Positions 8,022-17,557 of a stretch of 64,000 nt of DNA are shown piece after piece. Position numbers and translations under genes: made by a program. Position 1 is the first letter of the stretch, and each line of letters starts with the position of its first letter. The DNA is from Pirellulaceae bacterium (GTDB lineage Bacteria; Planctomycetota; Planctomycetia; Pirellulales; Pirellulaceae): assembly GCA_020852965.1 (NCBI GenBank), contig JADYZV010000180.1:1-64000 (forward strand), in the 5' to 3' direction. The notes under the pieces were generated by a model. The model did no database searches and was not told the origin of the DNA. It saw only the letters and a program-made list of their open reading frames with translations.

Positions 8022-11000
8022 CTACGAACGAATCAGAGCGGGATCGGTCCCTAAGGTCCCTTCGATGCGGGCGAGGTATTCGTCGGTCTTGAAAAACTCC
8101 AAGCGTTGGTTGGCTTGTTCAATGCGAGCTTGCAGATCGAGGCGTTGGACCACTTCTTGGTGCGTGGCTTTGGTACAGAATTGCTTCAAGTAGCGTCGAT
8201 GCCGTTGCCAAAGTTGGATATCGGCCGAGCGTTTGGCGTTCAATCGCGCGCGATACCAAGTGCTACCGAGCAGTGACTCGCGGGTAAACTGTTGACGCAG
8301 TTTGGGAGCATCGAGCTGCTCGCCCTGGTAGTGGCCGTCGACCATGATCGACAGCAGAGCTTGGAGCGGCGGGCAGGCGAGTTCGTAACTGCCATCTTCG
8401 AAGTACTGTCGAGCCACCTTCTGTTGCGATTCGACGATATGTTCGACGCCATCGGCAAAGCCCTCTTCGTCTTGGGTTTCGGGGCATAGAATTCGATTGT
8501 CAAAGACTTTGTCGGGATTGTCGAACATCCGTCCGAAGAAGCGCCTGACGAAGCGAATGGTGATGCGATAGCCCAGGCGGCTGGCCAGGATTTTGCGCCC
8601 TTGATAATCGTAGTCTTCCATCTTTTGCAACATGCCACCTTGAATTAGCCAAGCCGGATCTTTCTCGGCGGGCGTCAGGCGGCACCACAATTCGGGGACG
8701 AGCAGGCTGATGTCATGTCCCACTTCGACTTCGCTACCGACGAAGCCAGCCGCTGTGGAGAAGCCCCCCAAGTCGCTCAGGATCATACTTACCAGCGCGG
8801 CGTTCAGATCGTGAATGGGTAGTAGCGCGTTGAATGGGCTCTTGGTCAAAGCTCCTTCGCTACCGGCACCGGTGGTGGATGGACTCTTGCCGGTCAACGA
8901 GCAAATGTAGTCCATGAACAGCTCGGGGAGCTCTTGATAGTGAATCGGGTTGTAGACGGCCAACGAGCGAATTCCAGCTTGTTTGTCGGGCGGGTTGTTG
9001 CGTCGCCCCGAGAGCACAGCCGACACGGGCAAGTGGATGGCTGCATCGCTTGGCAGGCCACGATACAGGCGCACGCTGCGCATGGCGATGTAGCTTTCAT
9101 CGGGAGAGGCCAGATCGGGGCGGTCCTGCAGGTAGCGTGGGTTCTTCGATGGCTGGCCGTCGACCAGTCGTGGGTGAGCCGAACTGACGACGTATTGGGA
9201 GTCGGACTGCAGGAAGTCTAGCAACATGTCTTGCATGGGCTGGGTGTAGTTGTCGAAGTTCAACACGTCGTCGACGATCGCCTGAGCGGTGGGGCGGTCG
9301 AGTGGTTCAAAGTTGCAGAAGAAATTGTCTTCGCTGGAAATGTCCAGTTCGGTCTGCTTGTCTAAGCCGCGATGTACGGCGTCGTCGGGGCGTTGGAACA
9401 AGCGATACTCGCAGTTGGCCACGAACTTGTAGCTGATCGCTGGTTGAAACTCGCCTTGTAAGAATCTGCCGGGGACTACGACCGATGCGGTGATATCGTC
9501 TTCGAGTTGAACTTTGTAGGCGGCGGCGAAATCTTGACGCAGTTTGTACGTCTGCCAACGCCGCTCGCTGTCCAAGCCGACTCGCAAATACATTCCGACC
9601 AACTTGCGGTTATGGAATTTGAGTTCGTGACCCGGCTCGCCATTGACCACATCGACGCTGAAGTGCGAGCGCCAATCGCCGTTCCACTCCGGCTTGCAGA
9701 AGCGTTTGATGATAAAGGCCATGGCGTAAAGTGATCCTGGGATCGTCTTGAGCCATTTGTTGTATTCGTCGGTGAAATCGCGCGACGGGGTCAGTAATTT
9801 GATCACGCTCCCCAGGCTGCGTTTGGGATCGAGCATCGGACGGCTGGTGAGCTGCGTGTAATCGGGCTTTTCCACCGAATCGTCGCGCCAGCGCGTCGAG
9901 TAGTCTTTAGTGAAAAGTTCATCGAGCTTGGCGAAGTCGCTCTCCAAGTTATTGACGAAGATCGGACCGCTGAGCATGTAGTCGCGCAGCGATTTGCTAA
10001 TCTCACTCTTGCCGCCGCCGCTGACGGTACACGGCTTGTGACAGACGATGCCATCACCGCTGCTGCCGACCAATCGCCAGGAAGGGGCCGAGGGGTGCTT
10101 CTCCATCTTGAGGCGATAACCGCTGGGGGCCATGTAGACTTTGCTCGGCTCGAGCGCGATGCTCTGTTGCTTGCCATCGTGCTCCCAGTATATTTTTTGG
10201 TCGTACAATGTTGCCCGAGCGGCCTCGGGAATGTAAACCAGCTTGTCGCAGAAGCGATCGACGCCGTATCCCTCCGGACGCACGTCGACGAAATCGCTGT
10301 AATCTCGCTCGACATCGGAAAAGGTACGACCGTTGTAACGTTGACTGTTGACTTGGAATTCATCACCCAACGACCAACTCGCGAAGGCCAACGCACCTCC
10401 GGCGTGCTCCTCTTCCACATTGCCCATCAGGTTGGCAGCATAGCTGATTTGCGTCTTGACCTCTTTCTTGCAGTAGCCGAAATAGTTGTCCGCAATCAGC
10501 GTTACGATCACGCCATCGGCGGTACGGCAAGTCGCTTTGAAGGCGCTGCCATCGTTGTATTTCTCGTCTTCGCTACGGTAGCACATCGACTCGCGTCGCT
10601 GACGTTCGTTGGCATCGTCCCAGTGTGGAAGCCCCAGCTCTCGCTTGGTGACGTGACAGAGATGCGGTGCCAAGATGACACAGCCGGTATGACCCGACCA
10701 GTGCAACACGTCGAGGCCAGCGTCGTTTTCCGGCAGCAAAGGGTCTCCTGCGTTGCCAAAGATCGATTCGACGAAGTCGAGATTGCTGACCAAGCCGCCA
10801 GGGGCGAAGAAGCGCACCTCCATCGTCTTGTGGCGGCAGAAACCGGTGACGGCCGGACAGACCAACGGCCGGACCAACAGCGACACGAATGCTCGTTGCG
10901 CCCCTTCGCTGTCCGAAAGATAAGGCAACTGCAACGATTCGGCCGGCGGGCGACACGCGTGTTGAAAGAGTCGTGCAAAAACTGCTTTGGGAATAGCCCG

Positions 11001-11528
11001 CTTGTCCGCAGGAATAGGCAAGCCCCCCTCGCAGACGTGGAAGGTTCCCTGGGTTGTGCGGCGATCGGCTCGTGGATTGTGGATTACCCCGTTATGAACT
11101 CGATAGCTCGAAAGCAACTCATTGCTGAAGTGATCGCCATCGGCCGGCAGGCTCAACAAGCGTCCGATACCATGCCGATCGAGGCACAGGCTGGGATGGG
11201 GCAGGGCCAGCGGTCCGTCGATGGGAGCGTCGCCAAAGTGCGAATTGAGAAAGCTCTCGATGCGTTGGTCGATAGCTGGTCGATGCCCGGACAGCAAGCG
11301 GTTCTTTTCTCGCAGGCTCGACAATAGCGTCCGTCGCCACAGCGACTCGGCGTCGGGCTGCTCGGGAACCGCCAATCCCGCCACCGCCAATTGCATGTGC
11401 AAATAGTCGCGCAATTGGAGTTGCAGTTTATCGGCCTCCCCAGGTTGACCGTCTTTCTGCCAGCCCAAGGCCATCTGAGGGTCTTCGACCAACCAGCGGT
11501 CTCCCAACTCTTTCCAGGTGATCGTCAT
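8022..11528 (-). CDS. Probable PPi-type phosphoenolpyruvate carboxykinase (1168 residues)
   Basis: The great length and several strongly patterned blocks fit the diphosphate-dependent PEP carboxykinases. These enzymes interconvert oxaloacetate and PEP using phosphate/PPi rather than ATP or GTP, and are unrelated in size to the ~600-residue classic enzymes. Visible blocks are RFFAPGGLVSNLDFVESIFG and HWSGHTGCVILAP, then DNYFGYCKKEVKTQ at about residue 345-360. A glycine-rich GGGKSEISKS follows at about residue 500, where a phosphate could bind. The family match rests on remembered conserved blocks and length. The start at 11528 is chosen because TGAGGA stands seven to eight bases upstream; an upstream in-frame Met would add 32 low-complexity residues. 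The gene is alone on its strand and diverges from the heme-binding protein. Confidence 0.62.
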   Translation of the reverse strand: MTITWKELGDRWLVEDPQMALGWQKDGQPGEADKLQLQLRDYLHMQLAVAGLAVPEQPDAESLWRRTLLSSLREKNRLLSGHRPAIDQRIESFLNSHFGDAPIDGPLALPHPSLCLDRHGIGRLLSLPADGDHFSNELLSSYRVHNGVIHNPRADRRTTQGTFHVCEGGLPIPADKRAIPKAVFARLFQHACRPPAESLQLPYLSDSEGAQRAFVSLLVRPLVCPAVTGFCRHKTMEVRFFAPGGLVSNLDFVESIFGNAGDPLLPENDAGLDVLHWSGHTGCVILAPHLCHVTKRELGLPHWDDANERQRRESMCYRSEDEKYNDGSAFKATCRTADGVIVTLIADNYFGYCKKEVKTQISYAANLMGNVEEEHAGGALAFASWSLGDEFQVNSQRYNGRTFSDVERDYSDFVDVRPEGYGVDRFCDKLVYIPEAARATLYDQKIYWEHDGKQQSIALEPSKVYMAPSGYRLKMEKHPSAPSWRLVGSSGDGIVCHKPCTVSGGGKSEISKSLRDYMLSGPIFVNNLESDFAKLDELFTKDYSTRWRDDSVEKPDYTQLTSRPMLDPKRSLGSVIKLLTPSRDFTDEYNKWLKTIPGSLYAMAFIIKRFCKPEWNGDWRSHFSVDVVNGEPGHELKFHNRKLVGMYLRVGLDSERRWQTYKLRQDFAAAYKVQLEDDITASVVVPGRFLQGEFQPAISYKFVANCEYRLFQRPDDAVHRGLDKQTELDISSEDNFFCNFEPLDRPTAQAIVDDVLNFDNYTQPMQDMLLDFLQSDSQYVVSSAHPRLVDGQPSKNPRYLQDRPDLASPDESYIAMRSVRLYRGLPSDAAIHLPVSAVLSGRRNNPPDKQAGIRSLAVYNPIHYQELPELFMDYICSLTGKSPSTTGAGSEGALTKSPFNALLPIHDLNAALVSMILSDLGGFSTAAGFVGSEVEVGHDISLLVPELWCRLTPAEKDPAWLIQGGMLQKMEDYDYQGRKILASRLGYRITIRFVRRFFGRMFDNPDKVFDNRILCPETQDEEGFADGVEHIVESQQKVARQYFEDGSYELACPPLQALLSIMVDGHYQGEQLDAPKLRQQFTRESLLGSTWYRARLNAKRSADIQLWQRHRRYLKQFCTKATHQEVVQRLDLQARIEQANQRLEFFKTDEYLARIEGTLGTDPALIRS

Positions 11529-11929
11529 ATGTCGTTCCTCAGTATGGTTTGTCGTGATATTGGAGCGGTGATTATACGACCCACTGCTGTTCCGCCGAAG
11601 ACCGCCTGTTGGGCTTTGTCTCAAAATTCCACTCGCGAGTGTTGCTCTGCTGCTACGGTCGCTAGGCTGCAGAAATCGACCGTCTGGTAACGGTGGTTAC
11701 CAAGCAGAAGCTGGCTATCATGCAGAAGGTCGCTGTAAAGTTTGAGAATGTAAGTCCATGTCAACTTGCGTAACGGGCGGTTTTCTTTCATAGTAAACGC
11801 ACTTCAACGGATTGAATCCCCAACCCAGGTTAGGGGAATTGGAAGTTCATGTTCACCAACCGTTGGCACTTTCCTCTGGCTCCATCCCCTGGCCCACCCC
11901 ACTTCTTCCCGCAATCGGAAAAGGTATCG
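11529..11929. other. Divergent intergenic region with a small inverted repeat
   Basis: About 400 bases separate the PEPCK-like gene (reverse) from the heme-binding protein (forward) and must hold both promoters. No clear -35/-10 pair was seen. TGGTAAC and GTTACCA form a seven-base inverted repeat around GGTG at 11685-11702, a possible operator, but unproven. Confidence 0.4.
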
Positions 11930-14446
11930 ATGTCACTAATGAAGTTCTTCCTTTCTCTATCCTTGCTAGCTGTCAGCCTTGTCGAAGCCCTAGCGCCTGG
12001 CATGGTGCGCGGCGACGAAGCTCCGGCGGGTAGCTTTCGTACTCCCGCTGGCTTCTCGGTCGACTTGATCTACAAAGTTCCTAGTGCCGAACAAGGCTCG
12101 TGGGTCTCGCTGTGCGTTGACCCCAAGGGCCGTATCTTGTCCAGTGATCAGTATGGCAAGCTCTACCGCATCACGCTGGCTGACGGCAAAGCTCCGCACG
12201 TCGAGCAGTTAAAGATCAATATCGGTCTGGCACAAGGAATGTTGTACGCCTTCGATAGCCTGTACATCAATATCAACGCCACCACGGGGCAATTGAAAAA
12301 GACCGACGCACAAGGCCCCGGCGTGTATCGGCTAACCGACACGACCGGCGACGATCAGTACGACAAAATCGAATATCTCGTGCCGCTTAAGGACCAAGCG
12401 GGGGAACATGGCCCACACGCTTTGATCCTCTCGCCCGATGGCAAGAAGATCTATCTATGTAACGGCAATCAAACTGACCTTCCCGAGTCGGCTACCGGTG
12501 GCCCCGTACCGCGTCATTGGGGCGAAGATCACCTGCTTGGCCGTATGCCAGACGGACGTGGGTTCATGAGTGACCGTTTGGCACCCGGCGGTTGGATCTG
12601 CCGCATGGATCCCGATGGCTCGAATCTTGAATTGATGGCCAATGGCTTTCGCAATGAGTACGACATCGCATTCAACCCGGCGGGAGAGTTGTTCACCTAC
12701 GATGCGGACATGGAGTGGGACATCGGGACACCATGGTATCGTCCGACTCGCGTCAATCATGTAATTAGTGGGGCTGAGTTCGGCTGGCGGAACGGGACGG
12801 GCAAGTTCCCCGACTACTACCCTGATACATTTGGTGCCGTGGTCAATGTCGGTCCCGGCTCACCCACAGGGATCGTGTTTGGGACCGGAGCTAGGTTTCC
12901 GGTCAAGTATCAAGAGTCGCTGTTCATTAGCGATTGGAGCTATGGTGTTATCTACGCCGTGCATATGACGCCACAGGGGGCGACCTATACTGGCGAGTTC
13001 GAATCGTTTGTAACTGCCGCTCCCATGGCTGTCACCGATTTGATCATTCACCCCGATGGCAATATGTATTTCGCGGTCGGTGGACGCCGTACCGCTTCGG
13101 GGCTTTACCGTGTGCGCTACACGGGCGACGAATCGACGCAGCCAAAGATTGTCAATGATGAGGCCAAGGAAACCATGGCTGCACGCAGTCTGCGGCATCA
13201 ATTGGAAGACTTTCACGGGCATGTCGACCCCGCTGCCATCAAGCCGGCTATCGCCAATGTAGGAAGTGCCGACCGAGCCATTCGCTATGCTGCGCGCATT
13301 GCATTGGAGTGGCAGCCTGTCGAACAATGGCGCATGGCGGCTTTGGCATTGAAGGAGCCGCAGGCCATCATCACGGCCGCCGTCGCCTTGGCACGCTGTG
13401 GTGACAAAGTGACTGAAGCAGACATTACCAAAAAATTGGCGGAGATCGATTTCACCAGTTTGTCCGAAGCGACTCAACTCGAGCTGCTGCGCGCACATGA
13501 GCTGGTTTGGCTACGCCTGGCAGCACCCGACGCGCCGCAGCGCGCCGCCGTGCTCAAACAGCTCGACGCTCAGTTTCCCAGTCGCGCCGGTTTGCTCAAT
13601 CGCGAACTGGCCTTAGTGCTCTGTTATTTGAACGCTCCCAACATCATCGATCGCTGCGTTGCGCAATTGCAATTGTCGAGCTCGCAAGAGGACCAGATCC
13701 ACTATGCCTTCTGTCTGCGCGATATGCGCGAGGGGTGGACCGATGACCTGCGGCGTGGATACTTCCAGTGGTTCTTCGATGTCGCCTCGGCGCGCGGCGG
13801 AGCCTCGTTTGGAGGCTTCCTATCGAACATTCGCGACGTGGCTATAGCGAACCTCTCCGAAGATGACAAGAAGGCGTTGGGTGAGTTAATCGGAGCGATG
13901 CCTGCCCCGGCCGACCCTCTGGCCGACTTGGCGCCGCGCAAGCAGGTCGCCGAGTGGACGGTAGCCACGTTGCAGCCGGAGCTAGCCAAGATTACTGACG
14001 CACCGAATTTCGAACGTGGTCGCGAGTTGACCGCCGTGGCCCAGTGCTTCAAATGCCATCGCTTCGCAGGCCAAGGAGGCATCCAAGGCCCCGACTTGAC
14101 CGCTACCAGTCAGCGTTTCAACGATACGGACATGTTGACTTCGATATTGGAGCCCAACAAGGAGATTAGTGATCAGTATCAAGCGACGCAATTCTTGACC
14201 GACAACGGTGCGATCACTGGCCGCGTCGCCAACTTGAATGGCAACACTCTCAATATCGTCACCAACATGCTCGCGCCAGGAGATTTTACCAACATCGACG
14301 TCGGTGATATTATCGAACGTAGGCCATCGCCAGTATCGATGATGCCCAGCGGCTTGCTCGATACGTTTACACCGGCCGAGATCCATGACCTGCTGGCCTA
14401 CTTGCGCAGCGGCGGCAATGCGAGTCATGAAGTTTATCGCCAGTAG
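11930..14446 (+). CDS. Secreted heme-binding protein with beta-propeller and CxxCH domain
   Basis: This 838-residue exported protein has a signal peptide (MKFFLSLSLLAVSLVEAL) and then a NHL/PQQ-like beta-propeller at about residues 40-410. A helical, HEAT-like middle part follows, and a C-terminal cytochrome c domain carries CFKCH at about residue 706. After the heme motif come GPDLTATSQRF and ILEPNKEIS, the pattern of the PVC-type heme-binding domain found in many paralogues in Planctomycetes. The role is probably periplasmic oxidation of an organic compound with electron transfer to the heme, but no substrate is known. The ATG at 11930 follows GGAAAAGG. An upstream in-frame ATG at 11849 would place 27 polar residues before the signal peptide. 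Confidence 0.86.
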   Translation: MSLMKFFLSLSLLAVSLVEALAPGMVRGDEAPAGSFRTPAGFSVDLIYKVPSAEQGSWVSLCVDPKGRILSSDQYGKLYRITLADGKAPHVEQLKINIGLAQGMLYAFDSLYININATTGQLKKTDAQGPGVYRLTDTTGDDQYDKIEYLVPLKDQAGEHGPHALILSPDGKKIYLCNGNQTDLPESATGGPVPRHWGEDHLLGRMPDGRGFMSDRLAPGGWICRMDPDGSNLELMANGFRNEYDIAFNPAGELFTYDADMEWDIGTPWYRPTRVNHVISGAEFGWRNGTGKFPDYYPDTFGAVVNVGPGSPTGIVFGTGARFPVKYQESLFISDWSYGVIYAVHMTPQGATYTGEFESFVTAAPMAVTDLIIHPDGNMYFAVGGRRTASGLYRVRYTGDESTQPKIVNDEAKETMAARSLRHQLEDFHGHVDPAAIKPAIANVGSADRAIRYAARIALEWQPVEQWRMAALALKEPQAIITAAVALARCGDKVTEADITKKLAEIDFTSLSEATQLELLRAHELVWLRLAAPDAPQRAAVLKQLDAQFPSRAGLLNRELALVLCYLNAPNIIDRCVAQLQLSSSQEDQIHYAFCLRDMREGWTDDLRRGYFQWFFDVASARGGASFGGFLSNIRDVAIANLSEDDKKALGELIGAMPAPADPLADLAPRKQVAEWTVATLQPELAKITDAPNFERGRELTAVAQCFKCHRFAGQGGIQGPDLTATSQRFNDTDMLTSILEPNKEISDQYQATQFLTDNGAITGRVANLNGNTLNIVTNMLAPGDFTNIDVGDIIERRPSPVSMMPSGLLDTFTPAEIHDLLAYLRSGGNASHEVYRQ

Positions 14447-14622
14447 CATGCCGACTATGCAGGCGCAGGCAGGGGGCCGTCTGGGGAAAGTGGCCCTCCC
14501 CGCTCGCCGACCAACTACGTCGGTGTCCGTCGCGACCCTCCCGAATACGGCTCGTTTGTTCCACATAACTTTTTTTTGATCCCTGAGAGCTTGTCTCGCA
14601 GGTGAATGAGTTTTGAAGATAA

Positions 14623-14653
14623 TGAATAATCAATAATCCGGGTTAAACGATTC
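14623..14653 (+). repeat. Dispersed element with AATCCGGGTTAAACGA
   Basis: This sequence matches the element at about 112-129 and partly matches that at 46617-46627, always in an intergenic stretch. Here it lies between the heme-binding protein and the decayed hydrolase. Confidence 0.65.
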
Positions 14654-14711
14654 AGCGAGTCCGCGCGAAACGGCTGCCGAAGGAGATTTTCACTCACCAC
14701 AATTAGAGCCC

Positions 14712-15448
14712 ATGCGAATGCTGTCTCACAGGTTTTTGGCATACTTGCTCGCCGCTTGCTCACTGATTGGCTTGACAACCCCACCCATCGTACGGGCGGA
14801 AGCGCCGCGCGACTCGCGTGTCGAGCTAATCGTAGGGAAATCCTTTGCGGCGCAGGATACGTTGGCGACCGGACACGAGGCGGAACTCGATGCGCGCAAT
14901 TGCTTACAAGGCCTTGTTTGGGAGCCGAACAAGTTTGAGGTGACACTACAAGTCAGAGCATTGCCGATGCACGCCGAGCACGTGATGCAGTAGCCGCGTT
15001 GCCACTGGTCGACACCAGCCGCATTTCGCTGCAAGGGACCAGCTTGGGTGGCTTCGTCGTGGCCACGACAGCTGGGCTAGATCGCGGCTATCACAGCGTC
15101 TTCATCTTGTTGGCCGGCGGTGATTTGGCCGACGTACTAACCAACGGGAAAAAGGATGCGCAGAAAGTACGCCAAGCCATGATGGCCGGAGGCATGGGAG
15201 AAGTTGAGTATCGCCAAATGCTCAGTCGCATCGAACCACTGCGTCTGGCCCATCGCATCAACGCGAATCGCACCTGGCTCTTCAGTGGACGTTACGACGA
15301 TGTCGTTCCGCCACACAATTCGGAACTGCTAGCCACTTCGGCTCACTTGCCCGAAGGGCATCATATCAAGCTACTAGCCAATCACTACAGCGGTATCATC
15401 TTCCTACCCATGATCAGCCAACAGATGAGCCAGCATATGCGTGAGTAG
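14712..15448 (+). pseudogene. Decayed secreted alpha/beta hydrolase
   Basis: The 5' frame (14712-14993) encodes a signal peptide (FLAYLLAACSLIGLT) and some 55 further residues, reading up to NKFEV. The rest of the gene is in another frame, entered near 14937, reading DTTSQSIADARRARDAVAAL and running on to the stop at 15446. This 3' part holds the catalytic elements of an alpha/beta hydrolase: nucleophile elbow GTSLGG, the acidic region GRYDDVVPP and the histidine region LLANHYSG. Besides the frame break, the expected first half of the hydrolase core, about 100 residues between the signal peptide and the elbow, is missing, so an internal deletion is likely. An internal ATG at 14999 opens the 3' frame but would make only a fragment. 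Confidence 0.72.
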
Positions 15449-15965
15449 ATTGGTTTTAATTCTCTACAGTCCTGCTATCCGCGCTCCGGCTATGCCGTCC
15501 GTGCGAGACTTTATGTTTTGCCCCTCGACAGATGAGCTCGAGGTCATGGCGAGCCATAGTCGAGCCATAGTAGGCCGATAGGCCAACCGTTTTTCTCATG
15601 GTCGAACGGATGGTTGGCGCGAGGACACTATTGGGCTGCAAGCGTTTGCGATGGGTAGATAAAGCGCGGTTCAAGCAAATTGTGCGAATCGATCGAAGGG
15701 CTGGCATCCAGCAATTGGGGGTAAGCATTGTTTTTCACACGTCCCTTAGGCGTCGAAGTTCCCGTCGCCGAACTTTCGATTGTTTCTGCTGCTGCTTGTG
15801 GGGGCTGGGGGGCTGGTCGCGTTTACAGTAAATTGAGAAAACTCCTGGACACCACGGTTTCGCACCGGCTGCGGGCAGATTGGCTCTGTGGCTCAAATGT
15901 GCACGGCGGACCGCAAGGTTTCCTTGGCCAACTCTATTCCTGCGAAGCTTTAGGAGCAGTGTTCC
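15449..15965. other. Intergenic stretch before the ammonium transporter
   Basis: About 515 bases carry no gene that could be supported. Short frames here have no family signal and poor codon use. The 3' end must hold the ammonium transporter promoter. No sigma-54 (GG-N10-GC) or sigma-70 site was convincingly identified. Confidence 0.4.
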
Positions 15966-17492
15966 GTGAAATCGATTTTAACGCGAGCCCTGAAGGGGCT
16001 TATTCCGCTGTGGGGCGGTCTGCTTCTGCTCACCCTCCCCGTTGTGTGCGCGGCCCAGGATGCGGGTGTTGCGCCCAGCGAGGCGGCGTCTGTCGTGGCC
16101 GGCAGCCCGACCGAGTCGCCGGTGGCTATGGCCAACATTGAGGTGGAACAAACGGTCGAAACGGAGGCTCCTCCTTTCCCCGCCTATCAGAGCGATGCTT
16201 TCTTGGCTGGTCCCGACTCGTCGGCGCACAATGCTTGGATGTTGGTCTGTTGCGCGCTGGTGCTATTCATGACCGCGCCCGGACTGGCGTTGTTTTATGG
16301 CGGTTTGGTGCGTAAGAAAAACGTGCTCAGCGTCTTGATGCAGTGCATCTTTCTGATGGGGTTGATGACGGTTCTATGGGCGCTGTACGGTTATTCGTTG
16401 GCTTTCGGAACAGGCAATCCCTATTTCGGCGACATGAGCTTTGTGTTCATGCACGATGTGGGACGGAGTTGGAATGCGGCGCTGGGCGAGCCGCAGACAC
16501 CGATGGCCAGCGCAGTTCTGCCGCGTCTGACTCACATGCTTTTTCAAGGGATGTTTTTTGTCATTACCCCGGCTTTGATTTGCGGTGCCTTCGCGGAGCG
16601 TATGAAGTTCAGCGCGATGGTGCTGTTTTCCATTTTATGGGGGACGCTGGTCTACTGCCCGCTGGCGCACTGGGTCTGGGGTGGAGGCATCCTAGCTTTT
16701 GGGCAGCCGCATTCTTGGGGTGGTGGTGCGCTCGATTTTGCGGGGGGGACCGTGGTCCATATCAGTTCCGGTGTTACGGCACTAGTCGCGGCAATCGTGA
16801 TCGGGCCACGGTTGGGGCATCGTCGCGAGCCGATGCCCCCTCACAACTTGACCTATACCGCGCTCGGGGCAGCCATGTTGTGGGTCGGCTGGTTCGGATT
16901 TAATGCGGGTAGTGAATTGGCAATTGACGGAATAACCTCTAGCGCTTTTGCGGTGACGCACTTCGCTGCGGCAGCCGGTGCGATAACCTGGGCCGGTATC
17001 GAATGGTTGCAGCGTAACAAGCCAACGTTGTTGGGGGCCAGCTCCGGTGCAGTAGCTGGACTCGTGTGCATTACTCCTGCGGCCGGGCATGTAGGATTGA
17101 TGTCGTCGCTGATCATGGGCGCCTGCGGTGGCTTGGTTTGTTATCTTTCCTGTTCGTGGCTCAAGGGCAAGTTGGGCTACGACGATTCGCTCGATGCCTT
17201 TGGTGTGCATGGTATGGGCGGAACGTTGGGCGCCATTCTGACAGGTGTCTTTGCCAGTCGAGCGATTTGGGATATTGCCGAAGGTCAGCCGCTAGGGATG
17301 ATCGAAGGGAACTACTCGACGATCGTCGGGCAGTTGGTCGCCGTTGCCGTGACCTGGGTCTACGCTGCGGTAGTGAGTTTCGCACTGCTGAAGTTGATCG
17401 ACGCTACGTTGGGATTGCGTGTGCCATCCACGGTTGAGCGTCAAGGTTTGGACATCACTCAGCACGGTGAAGAGGGGTACATTTTCCTGTAA
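15966..17492 (+). CDS. amtB: Ammonium transporter, Amt family
   Basis: The encoded inner-membrane channel moves ammonia/ammonium. The 508-residue protein has a cleavable-looking signal peptide, a short Ala/Glu-rich linker to about residue 75 and then the eleven-helix Amt core. Core signatures include LALFYGGLVRKKNVLS, ICGAFAERMKFS, the first pore histidine in FAGGTVVHISSG, and the second in GVHGMGGTLGAI, the twin-His pair. The GTG start at 15966 is backed by AGGAG eight bases upstream. No glnK (PII) gene follows, unlike many Amt operons; the next gene is convergent. Confidence 0.93.
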   Translation: MKSILTRALKGLIPLWGGLLLLTLPVVCAAQDAGVAPSEAASVVAGSPTESPVAMANIEVEQTVETEAPPFPAYQSDAFLAGPDSSAHNAWMLVCCALVLFMTAPGLALFYGGLVRKKNVLSVLMQCIFLMGLMTVLWALYGYSLAFGTGNPYFGDMSFVFMHDVGRSWNAALGEPQTPMASAVLPRLTHMLFQGMFFVITPALICGAFAERMKFSAMVLFSILWGTLVYCPLAHWVWGGGILAFGQPHSWGGGALDFAGGTVVHISSGVTALVAAIVIGPRLGHRREPMPPHNLTYTALGAAMLWVGWFGFNAGSELAIDGITSSAFAVTHFAAAAGAITWAGIEWLQRNKPTLLGASSGAVAGLVCITPAAGHVGLMSSLIMGACGGLVCYLSCSWLKGKLGYDDSLDAFGVHGMGGTLGAILTGVFASRAIWDIAEGQPLGMIEGNYSTIVGQLVAVAVTWVYAAVVSFALLKLIDATLGLRVPSTVERQGLDITQHGEEGYIFL

Positions 17493-17520
17493 CCTTTGGA
17501 GACTGCTGTTGCGTCCTGGA

Positions 17521-17557
17521 GTAGGCTCGTAACTCGCGGTACTCTCTACGAGCCTAC
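17521..17557. terminator. Hairpin between convergent genes
   Basis: GTAGGCTCGTA and TACGAGCCTAC form a perfect 11-base stem around a 15-base loop. It lies 28 bases past the ammonium transporter stop and overlaps the last codon of the convergent MATE gene. It probably serves as a two-way terminator, although no strong T-run follows on either side. Confidence 0.6.

Noticed and set aside
10038-11327. A 429-codon forward frame inside the PEPCK-like gene
   Set aside because: It is fully antisense to a gene with conserved blocks and a good ribosome-binding site. The translation has no family signal. It is a by-product of GC-rich codon use.
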